The translations under genes and the position numbers were made by a program. DNA of 64,000 nucleotides. Source: Humibacter sp049446075. Lineage in GTDB: Bacteria > Actinomycetota > Actinomycetes > Actinomycetales > Microbacteriaceae. Positions 44,812 to 53,906 of this stretch are shown here, piece by piece. A model generated the notes under the pieces. The model searched no databases. It was not told where the DNA came from and worked only from the letters and a program-made list of their open reading frames with translations. Numbering within the stretch: the stretch's first letter is position 1; each line of letters opens with the position of its first letter. The stretch lies in NCBI RefSeq assembly GCF_049446075.1, contig NZ_JBMSEB010000002.1, forward strand, positions 434,001-498,000, in the 5' to 3' direction.

Positions 44812-46227
44812 TCAGTTGTTGCCCTTCGAGCAGGTCTGCGTCGCGGCCGTCTGACCCTTGACGTCCTCGGGCAGCGCGACAGGGGTGCTGGGCGCCGCAG
44901 ACCCGGACGCCGTGGGCGTCCCGCCGCTTGCCCCGGTGCTGCTCGAATCGCCGCTCCCGTCGCCGCCGGAGGATGCTGCGCCCGAGCCGGAGGCATCCGT
45001 CGAGTTCACGGCCCCCACCCCGGTGCCGCCGGTCAACTGCACCGGCTGATCGTTCTTGATCGCCTGCATGAGCGTGTCTGCGGACTCGTGATCGGCGACC
45101 ACCTTGCCCGGATCGTTGGAGTCGCTGCCCACCGGGTACTGCACGAACACGATGTTCTGGTACTTGAGGTCCTTCGCGGCCATGGCGATCTGATACAGCG
45201 TCGTCACGTTCTTCAGCGAGTCCGACCACTGGATGTGCTGCTGCGCCGCCTTGACGAGCCCCCACACCTTGACGGGGTTGGAGAGCGTGGTCTTCGTCAT
45301 CACCGTGCGCACGAGCGACGACAGGAATACCTGCGTGTTGCTGATGCGTCCCAGATCGGATCCGTCGCCCACCCCGTAGCGCGTGCGCAAGAACTCCGCG
45401 GCCTGCATCCCCTGCAACACAGACGTGCCGTCGGGCAGGTCGAGGCTGGTGTGTTCGTCGTGGATGCCGCCGCCCGTGATGCAGACCGGCACACCCCCAA
45501 CGGCGTTCGACATGGCCACGACGCCCTCGAAGTCGACGACGCCGGCGAACGGGATCTGCAACCCGGTCAGCTGCTCGATGGTCAGTACCGTGCAGGCAAC
45601 TCCGCCGTCAGAGAGCGTGGTGTTCAGCGGCTGCGCCGACATGGCGCTGTTCCATCCGCCTTTGCCGTCAGGGCACTGCGGGATCTTCAGGATCAGGTCG
45701 CGCGGAAAGCTCACGACGACCGCGTGCGTGTGGTCCTGCGAGAGGTGCACGAGCATGGTGACGTCGTTGAGTCCCGCGCCCGAGCTGTCATCGATGGTCC
45801 CCCACGCGTCGCCCTGCCCGGTGCGGGTGTCGCTCGCCGCGAGAAGGATGTTCACGCCCCCGTCGAGCGCCCCGATGTCGGGAATCGGGCCGAGCTTCTC
45901 CTCCCCGACCAGATGCACAGAGGGCTTCACGTCAGACACCAGATTCGCGGCCGCCACCCCGCCGATGCCGAGCACGCTCACGACGGCGACAACGGCGACG
46001 GATGCCACGACCTTGCCGAACGTGGCCCACGGCCTGCGGTGCAGTCGGCCGTGCCTCGCGATCGCGCGCAACGGCCTCGATGCAGCTGTGGCGACGACGC
46101 GACGCCCGCGCAGTTCGGCGCGAGAAGCGGGAGCGGTCAACTCGACGGGGTCGACGGCATCCGTCGACCCCTCGTTTCCACGGCGTCGCGCAGGCTCGCC
46201 TCGCCGCCGCCCCCTGGTTGCTGCCAC
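44812..46227 (-). CDS. LytR-CpsA-Psr (LCP) family cell-wall ligase
   Basis: 471 residues. A basic cytoplasmic tail of about 65 residues and one membrane helix (about 70-92) anchor an extracellular LCP domain: GVNILLAASDTRTGQG, AVVVSFPRDLILKIP, AVGGVPVCITGGG and GMQAAEFLRTRYGVGDGSDLGRISNTQ. The Arg and Asp residues in these motifs bind the polyprenyl pyrophosphate. LCP enzymes attach teichoic acids or other secondary polymers to peptidoglycan. A Ser/Gly-rich tail of about 70 residues ends the protein. Confidence 0.93.
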   Translation of the reverse strand: MAATRGRRRGEPARRRGNEGSTDAVDPVELTAPASRAELRGRRVVATAASRPLRAIARHGRLHRRPWATFGKVVASVAVVAVVSVLGIGGVAAANLVSDVKPSVHLVGEEKLGPIPDIGALDGGVNILLAASDTRTGQGDAWGTIDDSSGAGLNDVTMLVHLSQDHTHAVVVSFPRDLILKIPQCPDGKGGWNSAMSAQPLNTTLSDGGVACTVLTIEQLTGLQIPFAGVVDFEGVVAMSNAVGGVPVCITGGGIHDEHTSLDLPDGTSVLQGMQAAEFLRTRYGVGDGSDLGRISNTQVFLSSLVRTVMTKTTLSNPVKVWGLVKAAQQHIQWSDSLKNVTTLYQIAMAAKDLKYQNIVFVQYPVGSDSNDPGKVVADHESADTLMQAIKNDQPVQLTGGTGVGAVNSTDASGSGAASSGGDGSGDSSSTGASGGTPTASGSAAPSTPVALPEDVKGQTAATQTCSKGNN

Positions 46228-46277
46228 GCGTTCACACTAGGGGATTCCGGCTCCCACGTCCCTGGGAGCCGAGGCAT

Positions 46278-46715
46278 TCAGGCATCCGCGTCTACAGAGA
46301 CCAGACCGCCGAACTGGTAGTGCACGGTCGCGCCAGGTGCCGGTTCCCCCGAGCTGACGCGGTAGAGCGAGGGCAGAGCGGATGCCTGCGCTGCCGCGCC
46401 TTCGTCGGCATCCGTCTCGTCGACCGCGGCGCAGATCATGTCGGCGTCGAAGTCCTTGGGGTCGAGCTCCATCACCTGTCCGTCGAACTGCCCGCCGTGA
46501 AGCACGGCATGGAAGGTGGGTCCCGAATCGAGGATGTCTGTGAGCTCTCCGCGGAACTCGTCGACGCTCAGCGAGCGGTTGGCGCCGACGAGAAGTGCGA
46601 CCCTTTCGAGCAGGTCGTTGCGCTGGGATTCGGTCAGCGCGGCGACGGACTCGACGAGCTCGCTGGCATCCAGCGCGGCGAGCAATTGCTCTGGCGTCGG
46701 CTCGATGTCATCCAT
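46278..46715 (-). CDS. Hypothetical acidic protein
   Basis: 145 residues from ATG 46715, acidic. The first half is predicted helical (PTPEQLLAALDASELVESVAALTESQRNDLLERVALLVG); the second contains FHAVLHGGQFDGQVMELDPKDF and ends in a beta-rich SLYRVSSGEPAPGATVHYQFGGLV. No family recognised. Co-oriented with the LCP gene and probably not essential to it. Confidence 0.7.
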   Translation of the reverse strand: MDDIEPTPEQLLAALDASELVESVAALTESQRNDLLERVALLVGANRSLSVDEFRGELTDILDSGPTFHAVLHGGQFDGQVMELDPKDFDADMICAAVDETDADEGAAAQASALPSLYRVSSGEPAPGATVHYQFGGLVSVDADA

Positions 46716-46791
46716 TTGCTCACGCTAAGTCGCTTCCCCCCGGATGCGCGACGGCTCACGGCGTGTCGGCGACGGAAGGACGCCCCCCACA

Positions 46792-47190
46792 TCAGGCGTC
46801 GCGGGGCGGTAGCGGCCCGGTCACGTCGTCGAGCGCTGCCAGGATGCGCCGCTGCACTTCGAGGTCCTCCAGTTCGCCGCGGCCGACGACCTCCGCGTCG
46901 GCCTCATCGAGCACGATCATGCCCCGCAGTCCGTGCGAAGAGCGGGCGAGCGCCTCGAGCCACAGGCGATTCAGCTGTGCGGGGGTGGTGTCGTTGAACA
47001 CGAACTCCAATGGAATCCCCGGGCCCAGCCAGATGCTGACTCGCCCGCTGCCGTCTTTGGGGGGCACGCGCCAGCTGAGCAGGAAGCATTCTTGAAGGCG
47101 GAGCTTCGCCGTGATCGCGATCTTCAGATGAGACAGTGTTCGATCGTCGAAGCGGTAACGGGAACAACTGCCGTACAGCAAGAAGCCCAT
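46792..47190 (-). CDS. Conserved small protein of Microbacteriaceae type (DUF7882-like)
   Basis: 132 residues. The N-terminal pattern MGFLLYGSCSRYRFDDRTLSHLKIAITAKLRLQECFLLSW, then GSGRVSIWLGPGIPLEFVF and LNRLWLEALARSS, matches a short family that I know from Microbacteriaceae genomes and that is sometimes mislabelled as ATP-dependent DNA ligase. It has no nucleotidyltransferase motif and its function is unknown. The C-terminal 40 residues are unusual for the family. ATG 47190. Confidence 0.75.
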   Translation of the reverse strand: MGFLLYGSCSRYRFDDRTLSHLKIAITAKLRLQECFLLSWRVPPKDGSGRVSIWLGPGIPLEFVFNDTTPAQLNRLWLEALARSSHGLRGMIVLDEADAEVVGRGELEDLEVQRRILAALDDVTGPLPPRDA

Positions 47191-47379
47191 GCAGCGATGA
47201 TCTCACCGGCCGACACCCGCCGCACCCGAAACATTCCGGATGCCTTGTCAAGGCGTCGAGACTCGCCGCGCCTTACGCCTACTGTCACGCTGATGCCTTC
47301 GCCGAATATCAGCCATACGCTCGAGACCCGATCGACGAGGAGACCGGGGCCCGCGAGGCGCCCGAGATCGGGCGCTCTT

Positions 47380-47670
47380 TCAGTCGCGGATGGACATCCG
47401 CTCCACGCGTTGAGTGCGATCACGCAGATCGGCGACGGCTCCGGCATCCACGAGATCCGGGCCGAGGTCTTCGACCGGTTCGCTCACCAATTGGCTTGCC
47501 GGTCCGATGAGCACCTCGACCTTGTCGACTTCACCGGTCGGCAGGCGCCCCGGAATGAACACGGCGTCGGCTCGGCTCTTCGAGGCCAGCACGCGCGCGT
47601 AATCCATCAGGGCCTCGGCGATGGTGTCACCCGTGTAGAAGGACGTTCCGGCATAGATGATTCGGCGCAT
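47380..47670 (-). CDS. Conserved hypothetical small protein
   Basis: 96 residues from ATG 47670; the frame is open to 47814 but only this start gives a compact protein. RRIIYAGTSFYTGDTIAEALMDYARVLASKSRADAVFIPGRLPTGEVDKVEVLIGPASQLV has alternating strands and helices. It resembles small proteins often found with the DUF7882-like genes of this family, as here. Function unknown. Confidence 0.7.
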   Translation of the reverse strand: MRRIIYAGTSFYTGDTIAEALMDYARVLASKSRADAVFIPGRLPTGEVDKVEVLIGPASQLVSEPVEDLGPDLVDAGAVADLRDRTQRVERMSIRD

Positions 47671-47816
47671 GGAACAAGCTTCGGGTCTGCCCACAGGGCC
47701 GGTCGAGGCCTTGACGAGAGGCGCGCGAAGCGTCCCGTGCTTCTCGCGACTCGCGCATGGCGCCCACCGGCCGAACGACGGCACCTCGACGCCCTCGCCA
47801 ATGGCGGTGACCACCG

Positions 47817-49427
47817 ATGAGCGAGAACGTTTGGCCGCCCGACGGCTACGTGTACGGGGTGGACGTTCCGCGGTTCCGGGATTCGAACGCCGATGGCATC
47901 GGCGACCTGCGCGGAGTGATCGAGCACCTCGACTACATCGCCGATCTCGGCGTCTCGTGGATCTGGTTGCTCCCCTTCTACCCGAGCGCCCGCCGTGACA
48001 ACGGCTACGACGTCGACGACCATGAAACCGTCGACCCGCGATTCGGCGACCTCGAGGATTTCGACCTACTGGTGCAGGAGTGCCACCGCCGCGGCATCTC
48101 GGTGCTCATCGATCTCGTGGTTCACCACACCTCCGACCGCCATCGCTGGTTCCAGGAGGCTCGCCAAGACCGCACCTCGAGGTGCGGCAACTACTACGTG
48201 TGGGCCGACGAGCCGATCGCGGTGCCGAACGACATAAACGTCTTCCCCGGCGAAGAGGATGCCGTCTGGACCTACGACGAATCCGCGAAGGGCTGGTACC
48301 ACCACCAGTTCTACAAGTTCCAGCCAGACCTCAACCTGGCGAATCCGGCCGTCTTCGAGGAGATCGCGAGCATCGCCAAGACCTGGCTGCGTCGCGGTGT
48401 AGACGGCTTCCGTCTCGACGCCGCCATTCCGGCGCTCACACCCAAGCCGACGGCCGGCACGCGCGTCGACGAGAAAGCGTTCTTCGCGCGCCTGCGTGAG
48501 CGCCTTGCAGAGGTGCGGAACGATGCGTTGTTGATCGGCGAGGCCGACCTGCCGCCAGAGGCGCTTTCCCCGCTCGTGCACGGGGAGATGGATGCTGTGC
48601 TCGATTTCGCCGTGAACAACAGCGTGTTCCTGGCCCTCGCCCGCGAGAGGCCGGAACCCATCTACGCCGAACTCGATCGGCTGGATGCCACTGTGCAGCC
48701 CGCAGCGCGCGTGAACTTCATGCGGAACGCCGACGAACTCGACCTCGAGCAGCTCACCGACGAGGAACGCCGTGAGGTCTTCGCCGTGTTCGGCCCCGAT
48801 CACGACATGCTGCTGTACGGTCGCGGGCTGCGTCGCGGCTGGACGGCGATGATGGGCTCTCCGGAGCGTTTACGCATGACGATGAGCCTGCTCGCGGCCT
48901 TGCCCGGCGTGCCGCTTCTCCTTCAGGGCCAGGAACTGGGCATAGGCGACGATCTCTCGGTGCCCGGCCGTGACTCCGGGCGTCCGACCATGCAGTGGAC
49001 CGACGGACCGGCGGGTGGATTCAGCGACCGCGACGACGCATCCATCGTGCTCCCGGCCCAGCGGTCGGGCCCGTACTCCTTCTTGCGCGTCAACGCCCGC
49101 GCTCAGGCCGGCGACGACCACTCGAACCTCTCACTGGCGAAATGCCTCGCGAAGCTGCACGGGGAGGCCGGTCTGAGCAGCCGGGTGGCCGGCAGGCTCG
49201 CGCTTCAGGATGCCCCGAGCGTGCTCGCGCTCACCGCAGGCAATGTCATCACCCTGCACAACCTGAGCCCGAGGCCGCAGCCCGTGCGCCTGCCGATGCG
49301 CACCACCACTCTTCTGGCCGAGGGCTGGCACGGCGACGTGCTGGGCGCTTACGGATTCGCCTGGTTGCGCTCGCCCGCACCGGATGCCTCGTCGACCGAG
49401 GTTCCGCCAGGGTTGATCGCGGTGTAG
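47817..49427 (+). CDS. TreS-like GH13 alpha-amylase family protein with altered third motif
   Basis: 536 residues. The N-terminus VYGVDVPRFRDSNADGIGDLRGVIEHLDYI and VVHHTSDRHRWF resemble trehalose synthase/oligo-1,6-glucosidase types. Nucleophile Asp near 200 in VDGFRLDAAIP and acid/base Glu near 241 in LLIGEADLPPE are present. The fourth motif, normally NHDE, reads RNADELDL near residue 305, so the transition-state histidine is replaced by alanine while the Asp is kept. It may be slow, altered in specificity or non-catalytic. Unlinked to the trehalose operon 17 kb away. Its end may overlap a small minus-strand gene. Confidence 0.85.
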   Translation: MSENVWPPDGYVYGVDVPRFRDSNADGIGDLRGVIEHLDYIADLGVSWIWLLPFYPSARRDNGYDVDDHETVDPRFGDLEDFDLLVQECHRRGISVLIDLVVHHTSDRHRWFQEARQDRTSRCGNYYVWADEPIAVPNDINVFPGEEDAVWTYDESAKGWYHHQFYKFQPDLNLANPAVFEEIASIAKTWLRRGVDGFRLDAAIPALTPKPTAGTRVDEKAFFARLRERLAEVRNDALLIGEADLPPEALSPLVHGEMDAVLDFAVNNSVFLALARERPEPIYAELDRLDATVQPAARVNFMRNADELDLEQLTDEERREVFAVFGPDHDMLLYGRGLRRGWTAMMGSPERLRMTMSLLAALPGVPLLLQGQELGIGDDLSVPGRDSGRPTMQWTDGPAGGFSDRDDASIVLPAQRSGPYSFLRVNARAQAGDDHSNLSLAKCLAKLHGEAGLSSRVAGRLALQDAPSVLALTAGNVITLHNLSPRPQPVRLPMRTTTLLAEGWHGDVLGAYGFAWLRSPAPDASSTEVPPGLIAV

Positions 49428-49621
49428 TCGTCGCCGCCAGAGGTGCCGTGCCCCAGCGTGTGCGCGGCACCCGACTCCGCCGCCACCTGCTGGGCGGGCT
49501 TCGTCTCGTCCGAGTCGCTTAGCCGTGGGCCATTCAGCTGGGTGTCGCCAGGGTCGGTGCTCTTCGTGCTCGCGTCGTTCGTGCTCGTGTTCTTCGTACT
49601 CACGAAGCCGACGCTAGGCAT
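49349..49621 (-). CDS. Possible small hydrophilic protein
   Basis: 90 residues from ATG 49621 with GAGAAGG directly upstream (ATG 49633 in frame also possible). The protein is Ser/Thr/Gly/Asp-rich and lacks hydrophobic segments: VSTKNTSTNDASTKSTDP, GAAHTLGHGTSGGDDYTAINPGG. It overlaps the end of the GH13 gene by 79 bp on the other strand, which weakens the case. The divergent alpha/beta hydrolase starts 40 bp away. The composition resembles small stress-type proteins of Microbacteriaceae, but I cannot confirm it. Confidence 0.45.
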   Translation of the reverse strand: MPSVGFVSTKNTSTNDASTKSTDPGDTQLNGPRLSDSDETKPAQQVAAESGAAHTLGHGTSGGDDYTAINPGGTSVDEASGAGERNQANP

Positions 49622-49660
49622 CCTTCTCGCCATCAAGTAGGGGTTGCTACGGTTGCCGAC

Positions 49661-50533
49661 GTGTTCGAGGGTTTCGAGACGTTCGACATTCCGACCGGTG
49701 AGGCTGTCATCCACGTTCGACGCGGCGGCGACGGGCCGCCTGTGGTGCTGCTGCACGGGCATCCGCGCACGGGAGCGACGTGGCACAGGGTGGCGCCCCT
49801 GCTCGTGGACCACGGATTCTCGGTCATCGTTCCCGATCTGCGTGGCTACGGGCGATCCTCCGCGCCGCCGCCGCGGGCCGATCATTCCCAGGCGTCCAAG
49901 CGCGCGATGGCAAACGACATCCTGACCGTGATGCGGGAGTTGGGGCACGACAGCTTCTTGCTCGCTGGCCATGACAGGGGCAGCTACGTCGCGTTCCGTC
50001 TCGCGATGGATCATCCCGAGCGCGTGAGACGTGTCGCGTTGCTCGACTGTCTGCCGATCGTCGAACACCTCGACCGCATAACTCCGGAGCTCGCGACCCA
50101 GTGGTACCACTGGTTCTTCTTCGCGCAGCCGGAGACGCCCGAACGCGTCATCAACGCGGACCCGGATGCCTGGTACCGGGGCACCCCGGAGAGCATGGGA
50201 GCGGAGAACTACGCCGAGCGTAGTGAGGCGGTGCATCGACCCGAGGTCGTGCGGGCCATGCTCGAGGACTATCGGGCCGGCCTGACCGTCGATCGCGCGG
50301 ACGAGGAGGCCGACCGTGCGGTCGGTCGACGGCTCTCCGTTCCGCTGCTCGTGCTGTGGTCGTTGCGGGACGACCTCGAGCAGCTGTTCGGTGATCCTCT
50401 GACCATCTGGCGAGCCTGGGCCGAGGATGTGACGGGGCACGGCATCGACTCGGGTCACCACGTCGCGGAGGAGGCGCCCGCCGAGCTGGCCGAGGCGCTC
50501 TCCCGGTTCTTCGGCGCAGGGGAGCGCAACTGA
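49661..50533 (+). CDS. Alpha/beta-hydrolase (haloacetate dehalogenase-like)
   Basis: 290 residues. HGHPRTGATWHRVAPLL near the N-terminus, DLRGYGRSS, and a nucleophile elbow GHDRGSYVAFR in which Asp takes the nucleophile place as in haloalkane and fluoroacetate dehalogenases. A WYHWFFFAQPETPERVINADP cap segment and C-terminal HGIDSGHHVAEEAP (His) match fluoroacetate dehalogenases and relatives. It may dehalogenate or act as an epoxide hydrolase-like enzyme. GTG 49661. Stands alone. Confidence 0.85.
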   Translation: MFEGFETFDIPTGEAVIHVRRGGDGPPVVLLHGHPRTGATWHRVAPLLVDHGFSVIVPDLRGYGRSSAPPPRADHSQASKRAMANDILTVMRELGHDSFLLAGHDRGSYVAFRLAMDHPERVRRVALLDCLPIVEHLDRITPELATQWYHWFFFAQPETPERVINADPDAWYRGTPESMGAENYAERSEAVHRPEVVRAMLEDYRAGLTVDRADEEADRAVGRRLSVPLLVLWSLRDDLEQLFGDPLTIWRAWAEDVTGHGIDSGHHVAEEAPAELAEALSRFFGAGERN

Positions 50534-50568
50534 GTCCCGGCGATAGTCGCTACCAGCGTCGATCAGGC

Positions 50569-50607
50569 GAAAGCGGGTCGGCTCCCGTGAGGTGCCGACC
50601 CGCTTTC
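50569..50607. terminator. Bidirectional terminator between convergent genes
   Basis: GAAAGCGGGTCGGC (50569-50582) pairs perfectly with GCCGACCCGCTTTC (50594-50607) over an 11-base loop. It sits between the alpha/beta hydrolase and the surface-protein gene, and A/T-rich ends on both sides allow use in both directions. Confidence 0.85.
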
Positions 50608-50621
50608 CATTCGGGTTGTTA

Positions 50622-53600
50622 TCAGGTGGTGCGGCGGCGCTGCATCCAGGCCGCGGCAGCGGCGAGCAGACCGAGCACCAGGAGGCCGAGGCCGACCAAC
50701 CCGGCAGCCCACAGGTCACTACCCGTTGAGGCCAGAGCAGCGGCCGGTGTCGCTGGGGCGACTTCCTTCACCATTGCGGTGGACGGGTCCGAGGTCAGCA
50801 GGTCCCCACCCGGCAGAGTGCCTGTGACGGTGGCCGTGTTCGACAGGTTGCCACCATCAGCAAGATCAGCAGCCACCACCGTGTACGTGGCCGTGCAACT
50901 GATCATCTGACCAGGCGGCAGCACACTGTCACCCGGGCAGGTCACCGCGGACAGGGTGCCGTGACCGGTGAACGTCCCCTCATTCACCTTCGGATCACTA
51001 ATGTCCACGTTCCCGGTATTCGTCACCGCGAACGTATACGTCACCACCTGACCCACCGTCGTCACCCGCTGAGCGCTGGCCGACTTCACCAACGACAAAG
51101 CCGGATGCGGACTCGTGGACACCACCACCGGGTCGGAGGTCACCTGCGGAACAGAGTCACCCCCCACCGTGGTACCGCTCACCGTGGCGGCGTTGCTGAT
51201 CGAACCAGCATCAACGTCGGCCTGCACCACCGTGTAGGTGGCGGTGCAGGTCTCCACCTGACCCGGAGGCAGGACAACGTCAACAGGGCAGTCGAGTGCT
51301 GACAAGGTCGTGCCGTGCCCAGTGAACCCGGTGTCCGCCACCTGCGGATCCGTGACCGTCACATTCCCCGTGTTCGTCACCGTGAACGTGTACGTGAGCT
51401 GCTGACCCACCTCAGCCGCCTGCACATTCGCCGTCTTCACAATCGACAGCGCAGGGATTTGGTCGATCGTCACCGTCGCGGTCGGAGACGGCGGGGAGAG
51501 GTAGCCCCCACCGTCGGGAGTCGTGCCCGTCACGTTCGCACTGTTCGTGATCGTGCCAGCATCCACATCGGCCTGCGTCACCGTGTACGGGACAGTGCAG
51601 GTCTCCACCTGACCTGCCACCAACGACGTCTCAGGGCACTCAATATCGGCATCAGACAAACCACCCGTACCCGTGAAACCGGTGTCATGCACCTTCGGAT
51701 TCGTGATCGTCACATTCCCGGTATTCGTCACCACGAACGAATACGTCACCACCTCACCAGCAGCGGTCACCGTGTCCGGGCTGGCCGACTTCACCACCGT
51801 CAACGCCGGCGCCGGAATCTCCGGGATCGTCACCGTCGAGGAGCCGAACGCTCCGTCAGTGCTCGATCCCTGCGGCGTACCATGCACAGTCGCAGTATTC
51901 GTCACCGAACCCGCATTCACGTCCTCGGACGTCAGCGTGTAGGTCGCGGTGCACACCACCTGGGCGCCAGGATCCAACGTCGTCGACGGACATGAAACGC
52001 TCGGCGCTCCCCCAGTGCCTGTGAACGTGTCCTCCGGAATGGTGATGTTGTTCATCGTCACATTCCCGGTGTTCGTCACCGCGAAGTGATACGTGATCAC
52101 CTGACCCGGGTTGTACGCGGCAGCATCCGACGGGTCCGCCGACTTCACCACGCTCAGGCCAGGGGCGGGCGCCGTCGTCGGGGTATGCGTCGCGGACGCG
52201 AGGGAGGTTACCGGCACGGTGCTTCCCGGTGGCGTTCCGTTCGCGGTAGCGCTGTTGTCGACGGCACCACCCGTGACGTCGAGATCAGTAATGGTGTACA
52301 CCTTGTCTGCGCTGCACTCTTCGGAAGCTCCAGGCGCCAGCGTCAAGCTTGGGCAACTAACCTTGCCGGCCTTCGGATCAACGACACCGACATTGCTCAT
52401 CGTCAATTGCCCATTATTGGTGACGGTGAAGGTGTACTGGATGGTGTCGCCGGCGTCCACAAGACCGTCACCATTCACATCATCTGGAGTGCCGGCGTGC
52501 TTCACCACGCTCAGGGCCGTCGTCTTCGCCGTGTTGGTGACCGTGCAGGTGACGTCATCGCCAGGGGCAGGGGTCAGGGCCACGCTCGTCCCGCCCCCGG
52601 AGGGAAGCACGGTCGTGCTAGCGGTGGTCGCGTTAGTACACGCCCAGGTCTGGGTGTAGTTGCTTAGAACAGTGGACGTCCCCGTCGTCGATTGCTCTCC
52701 TAGAACGAACGGCCCAGAAGTCGACGGAAGAACAGTTGTCGAGCCTGTGGTGGAGGAGTTCGAGGTTCCGGTGCTGGCCGTGGCCAGCGTTGTTCCCTCT
52801 GGGGAGGTGATCGAGGTGTCGAAGGAGTCGGATGCGTTGACGCGACCGTTCACCGTCTTGTTCAGGGTCAGCTTCGACGTCACGAACGCGAAGGCGGCAT
52901 CCTCTGCACCGGAACCGGGGTCAGCCACCGTGACCGCGATCTGTGACGGCTGATCCGCCTGCAATGCGAGCGCGCCGTTGCCACCGGTTCCGGCGAGACC
53001 GCCAGTGCACGTGACGTTCGCCGTGCCCACCCCAGTCAAACCGCCGGTGCAAGCGGGCCAGGAAGCGGAGGGAACGTCGATTCGACTCAATGTGACATCC
53101 GAGTTGTAGATCATCGACTCGCGGCCAGAACTGTTGATGCCCGTTGCCTCGGCGTCAGCAGCGACGATGCCCCAGCCGTGCACCACCGCACCAGAGGAGT
53201 CTTTGACCGTGAGGTTGCTCAACTGGAAGGTAGCGGCAACATTCGTCCCGATCGCATAGCCAAGAGCAGGGCTGCCCGGGGTTCCCACGTAAGCAACGTT
53301 GCCCATGTAGGCGCCGCCATAGGTCGGGACCGTGGTCGCCCGAGTAGCTATGGAGTTGTAACCGGCAGGGGTCGACGTCTTGATCGTGTACGTGAACGTG
53401 TATCCACCAGGAAGAGACACGGACATCGCCTGTCCAGAAGCGGACCGGGCAGTGCTGTCGTTGTACGAAGCCATGTCCAGCCAGCACAACGTGGAGGCTG
53501 AAGGACCATTGGAGGCATATCCGCAACCGACCGGGCTAGCCGCATTGGCTGGGCCTGCTGACAGCACGGCTGTCGTCGTCGCGACGGTGCCCACCGCTAA

Positions 53601-53708
53601 TGCGAGGGCGCCGATAATCGCCGCAATCCTAAGGCGACGCGATCGCAGTCGTGGAAACGCGCCCGCCTTCGCGGTTTTGCGCGAATTGTTAGATGCCCCG
53701 AATCGCAT
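50622..53708 (-). CDS. Large repeat-containing surface protein with LPXTG-like anchor
   Basis: 1028 residues. A signal peptide (about 1-56, ending SAGPANAA) leads to an N-terminal CshA/adhesin-like domain of about 340 residues. Five tandem DUF11/DUF7507-type domains of about 117 residues follow from about residue 400 to 985, each carrying V(V)TNTGNVT and a pair of cysteines (C...C in VECP...C-T-TYT). The C-terminus has LASTG near 990, a hydrophobic helix and RRRTT, a sortase-type signal with Ala in place of Pro. It should be wall-anchored, probably as an adhesin. ATG 53708 has GGGGGAG upstream. A LuxR-type regulator gene lies upstream on the same strand. Confidence 0.9.
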   Translation of the reverse strand: MRFGASNNSRKTAKAGAFPRLRSRRLRIAAIIGALALAVGTVATTTAVLSAGPANAASPVGCGYASNGPSASTLCWLDMASYNDSTARSASGQAMSVSLPGGYTFTYTIKTSTPAGYNSIATRATTVPTYGGAYMGNVAYVGTPGSPALGYAIGTNVAATFQLSNLTVKDSSGAVVHGWGIVAADAEATGINSSGRESMIYNSDVTLSRIDVPSASWPACTGGLTGVGTANVTCTGGLAGTGGNGALALQADQPSQIAVTVADPGSGAEDAAFAFVTSKLTLNKTVNGRVNASDSFDTSITSPEGTTLATASTGTSNSSTTGSTTVLPSTSGPFVLGEQSTTGTSTVLSNYTQTWACTNATTASTTVLPSGGGTSVALTPAPGDDVTCTVTNTAKTTALSVVKHAGTPDDVNGDGLVDAGDTIQYTFTVTNNGQLTMSNVGVVDPKAGKVSCPSLTLAPGASEECSADKVYTITDLDVTGGAVDNSATANGTPPGSTVPVTSLASATHTPTTAPAPGLSVVKSADPSDAAAYNPGQVITYHFAVTNTGNVTMNNITIPEDTFTGTGGAPSVSCPSTTLDPGAQVVCTATYTLTSEDVNAGSVTNTATVHGTPQGSSTDGAFGSSTVTIPEIPAPALTVVKSASPDTVTAAGEVVTYSFVVTNTGNVTITNPKVHDTGFTGTGGLSDADIECPETSLVAGQVETCTVPYTVTQADVDAGTITNSANVTGTTPDGGGYLSPPSPTATVTIDQIPALSIVKTANVQAAEVGQQLTYTFTVTNTGNVTVTDPQVADTGFTGHGTTLSALDCPVDVVLPPGQVETCTATYTVVQADVDAGSISNAATVSGTTVGGDSVPQVTSDPVVVSTSPHPALSLVKSASAQRVTTVGQVVTYTFAVTNTGNVDISDPKVNEGTFTGHGTLSAVTCPGDSVLPPGQMISCTATYTVVAADLADGGNLSNTATVTGTLPGGDLLTSDPSTAMVKEVAPATPAAALASTGSDLWAAGLVGLGLLVLGLLAAAAAWMQRRRTT
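50755..52510 (-). repeat. Five-fold internal repeat of the surface-protein gene
   Basis: The stretch encodes five related domains of about 350 bp, recognisable by recurring GGTGTTCGTCACCG-type words on the plus strand. The copies are diverged but share blocks long enough for recombination, so copy number may vary between strains. GC and word composition are more uniform than elsewhere in the window. Confidence 0.75.
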
Positions 53709-53906
53709 CTACTCCCCCAGTCTTCCTAAACCTGCCCGAACGAGAAGAACCCAACCTTCAGAGACACCGTTCTGCCACGAACGGGTGCCGATGGACACGC
53801 CTCTCCCAGGATCTGGGCCCCAGTCAAGGGGTCATGCGCAAGGCTGCGATAGCTCCCGAGGCATTTCTCACCCGAAAAATCACCCTGTCTTCCCCCCGGT
53901 CAGGGG

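Noticed and set aside
30874..50533. Prophage or biosynthetic gene cluster
   Set aside because: There are no phage structural, integrase, PKS or NRPS genes; the genes are ordinary metabolic and membrane functions.
49349..50719. 456-residue minus-strand frame over the alpha/beta hydrolase
   Set aside because: Most of it is antisense to a clear hydrolase; only the last 90 residues (49349-49621) look possibly real and are listed separately.
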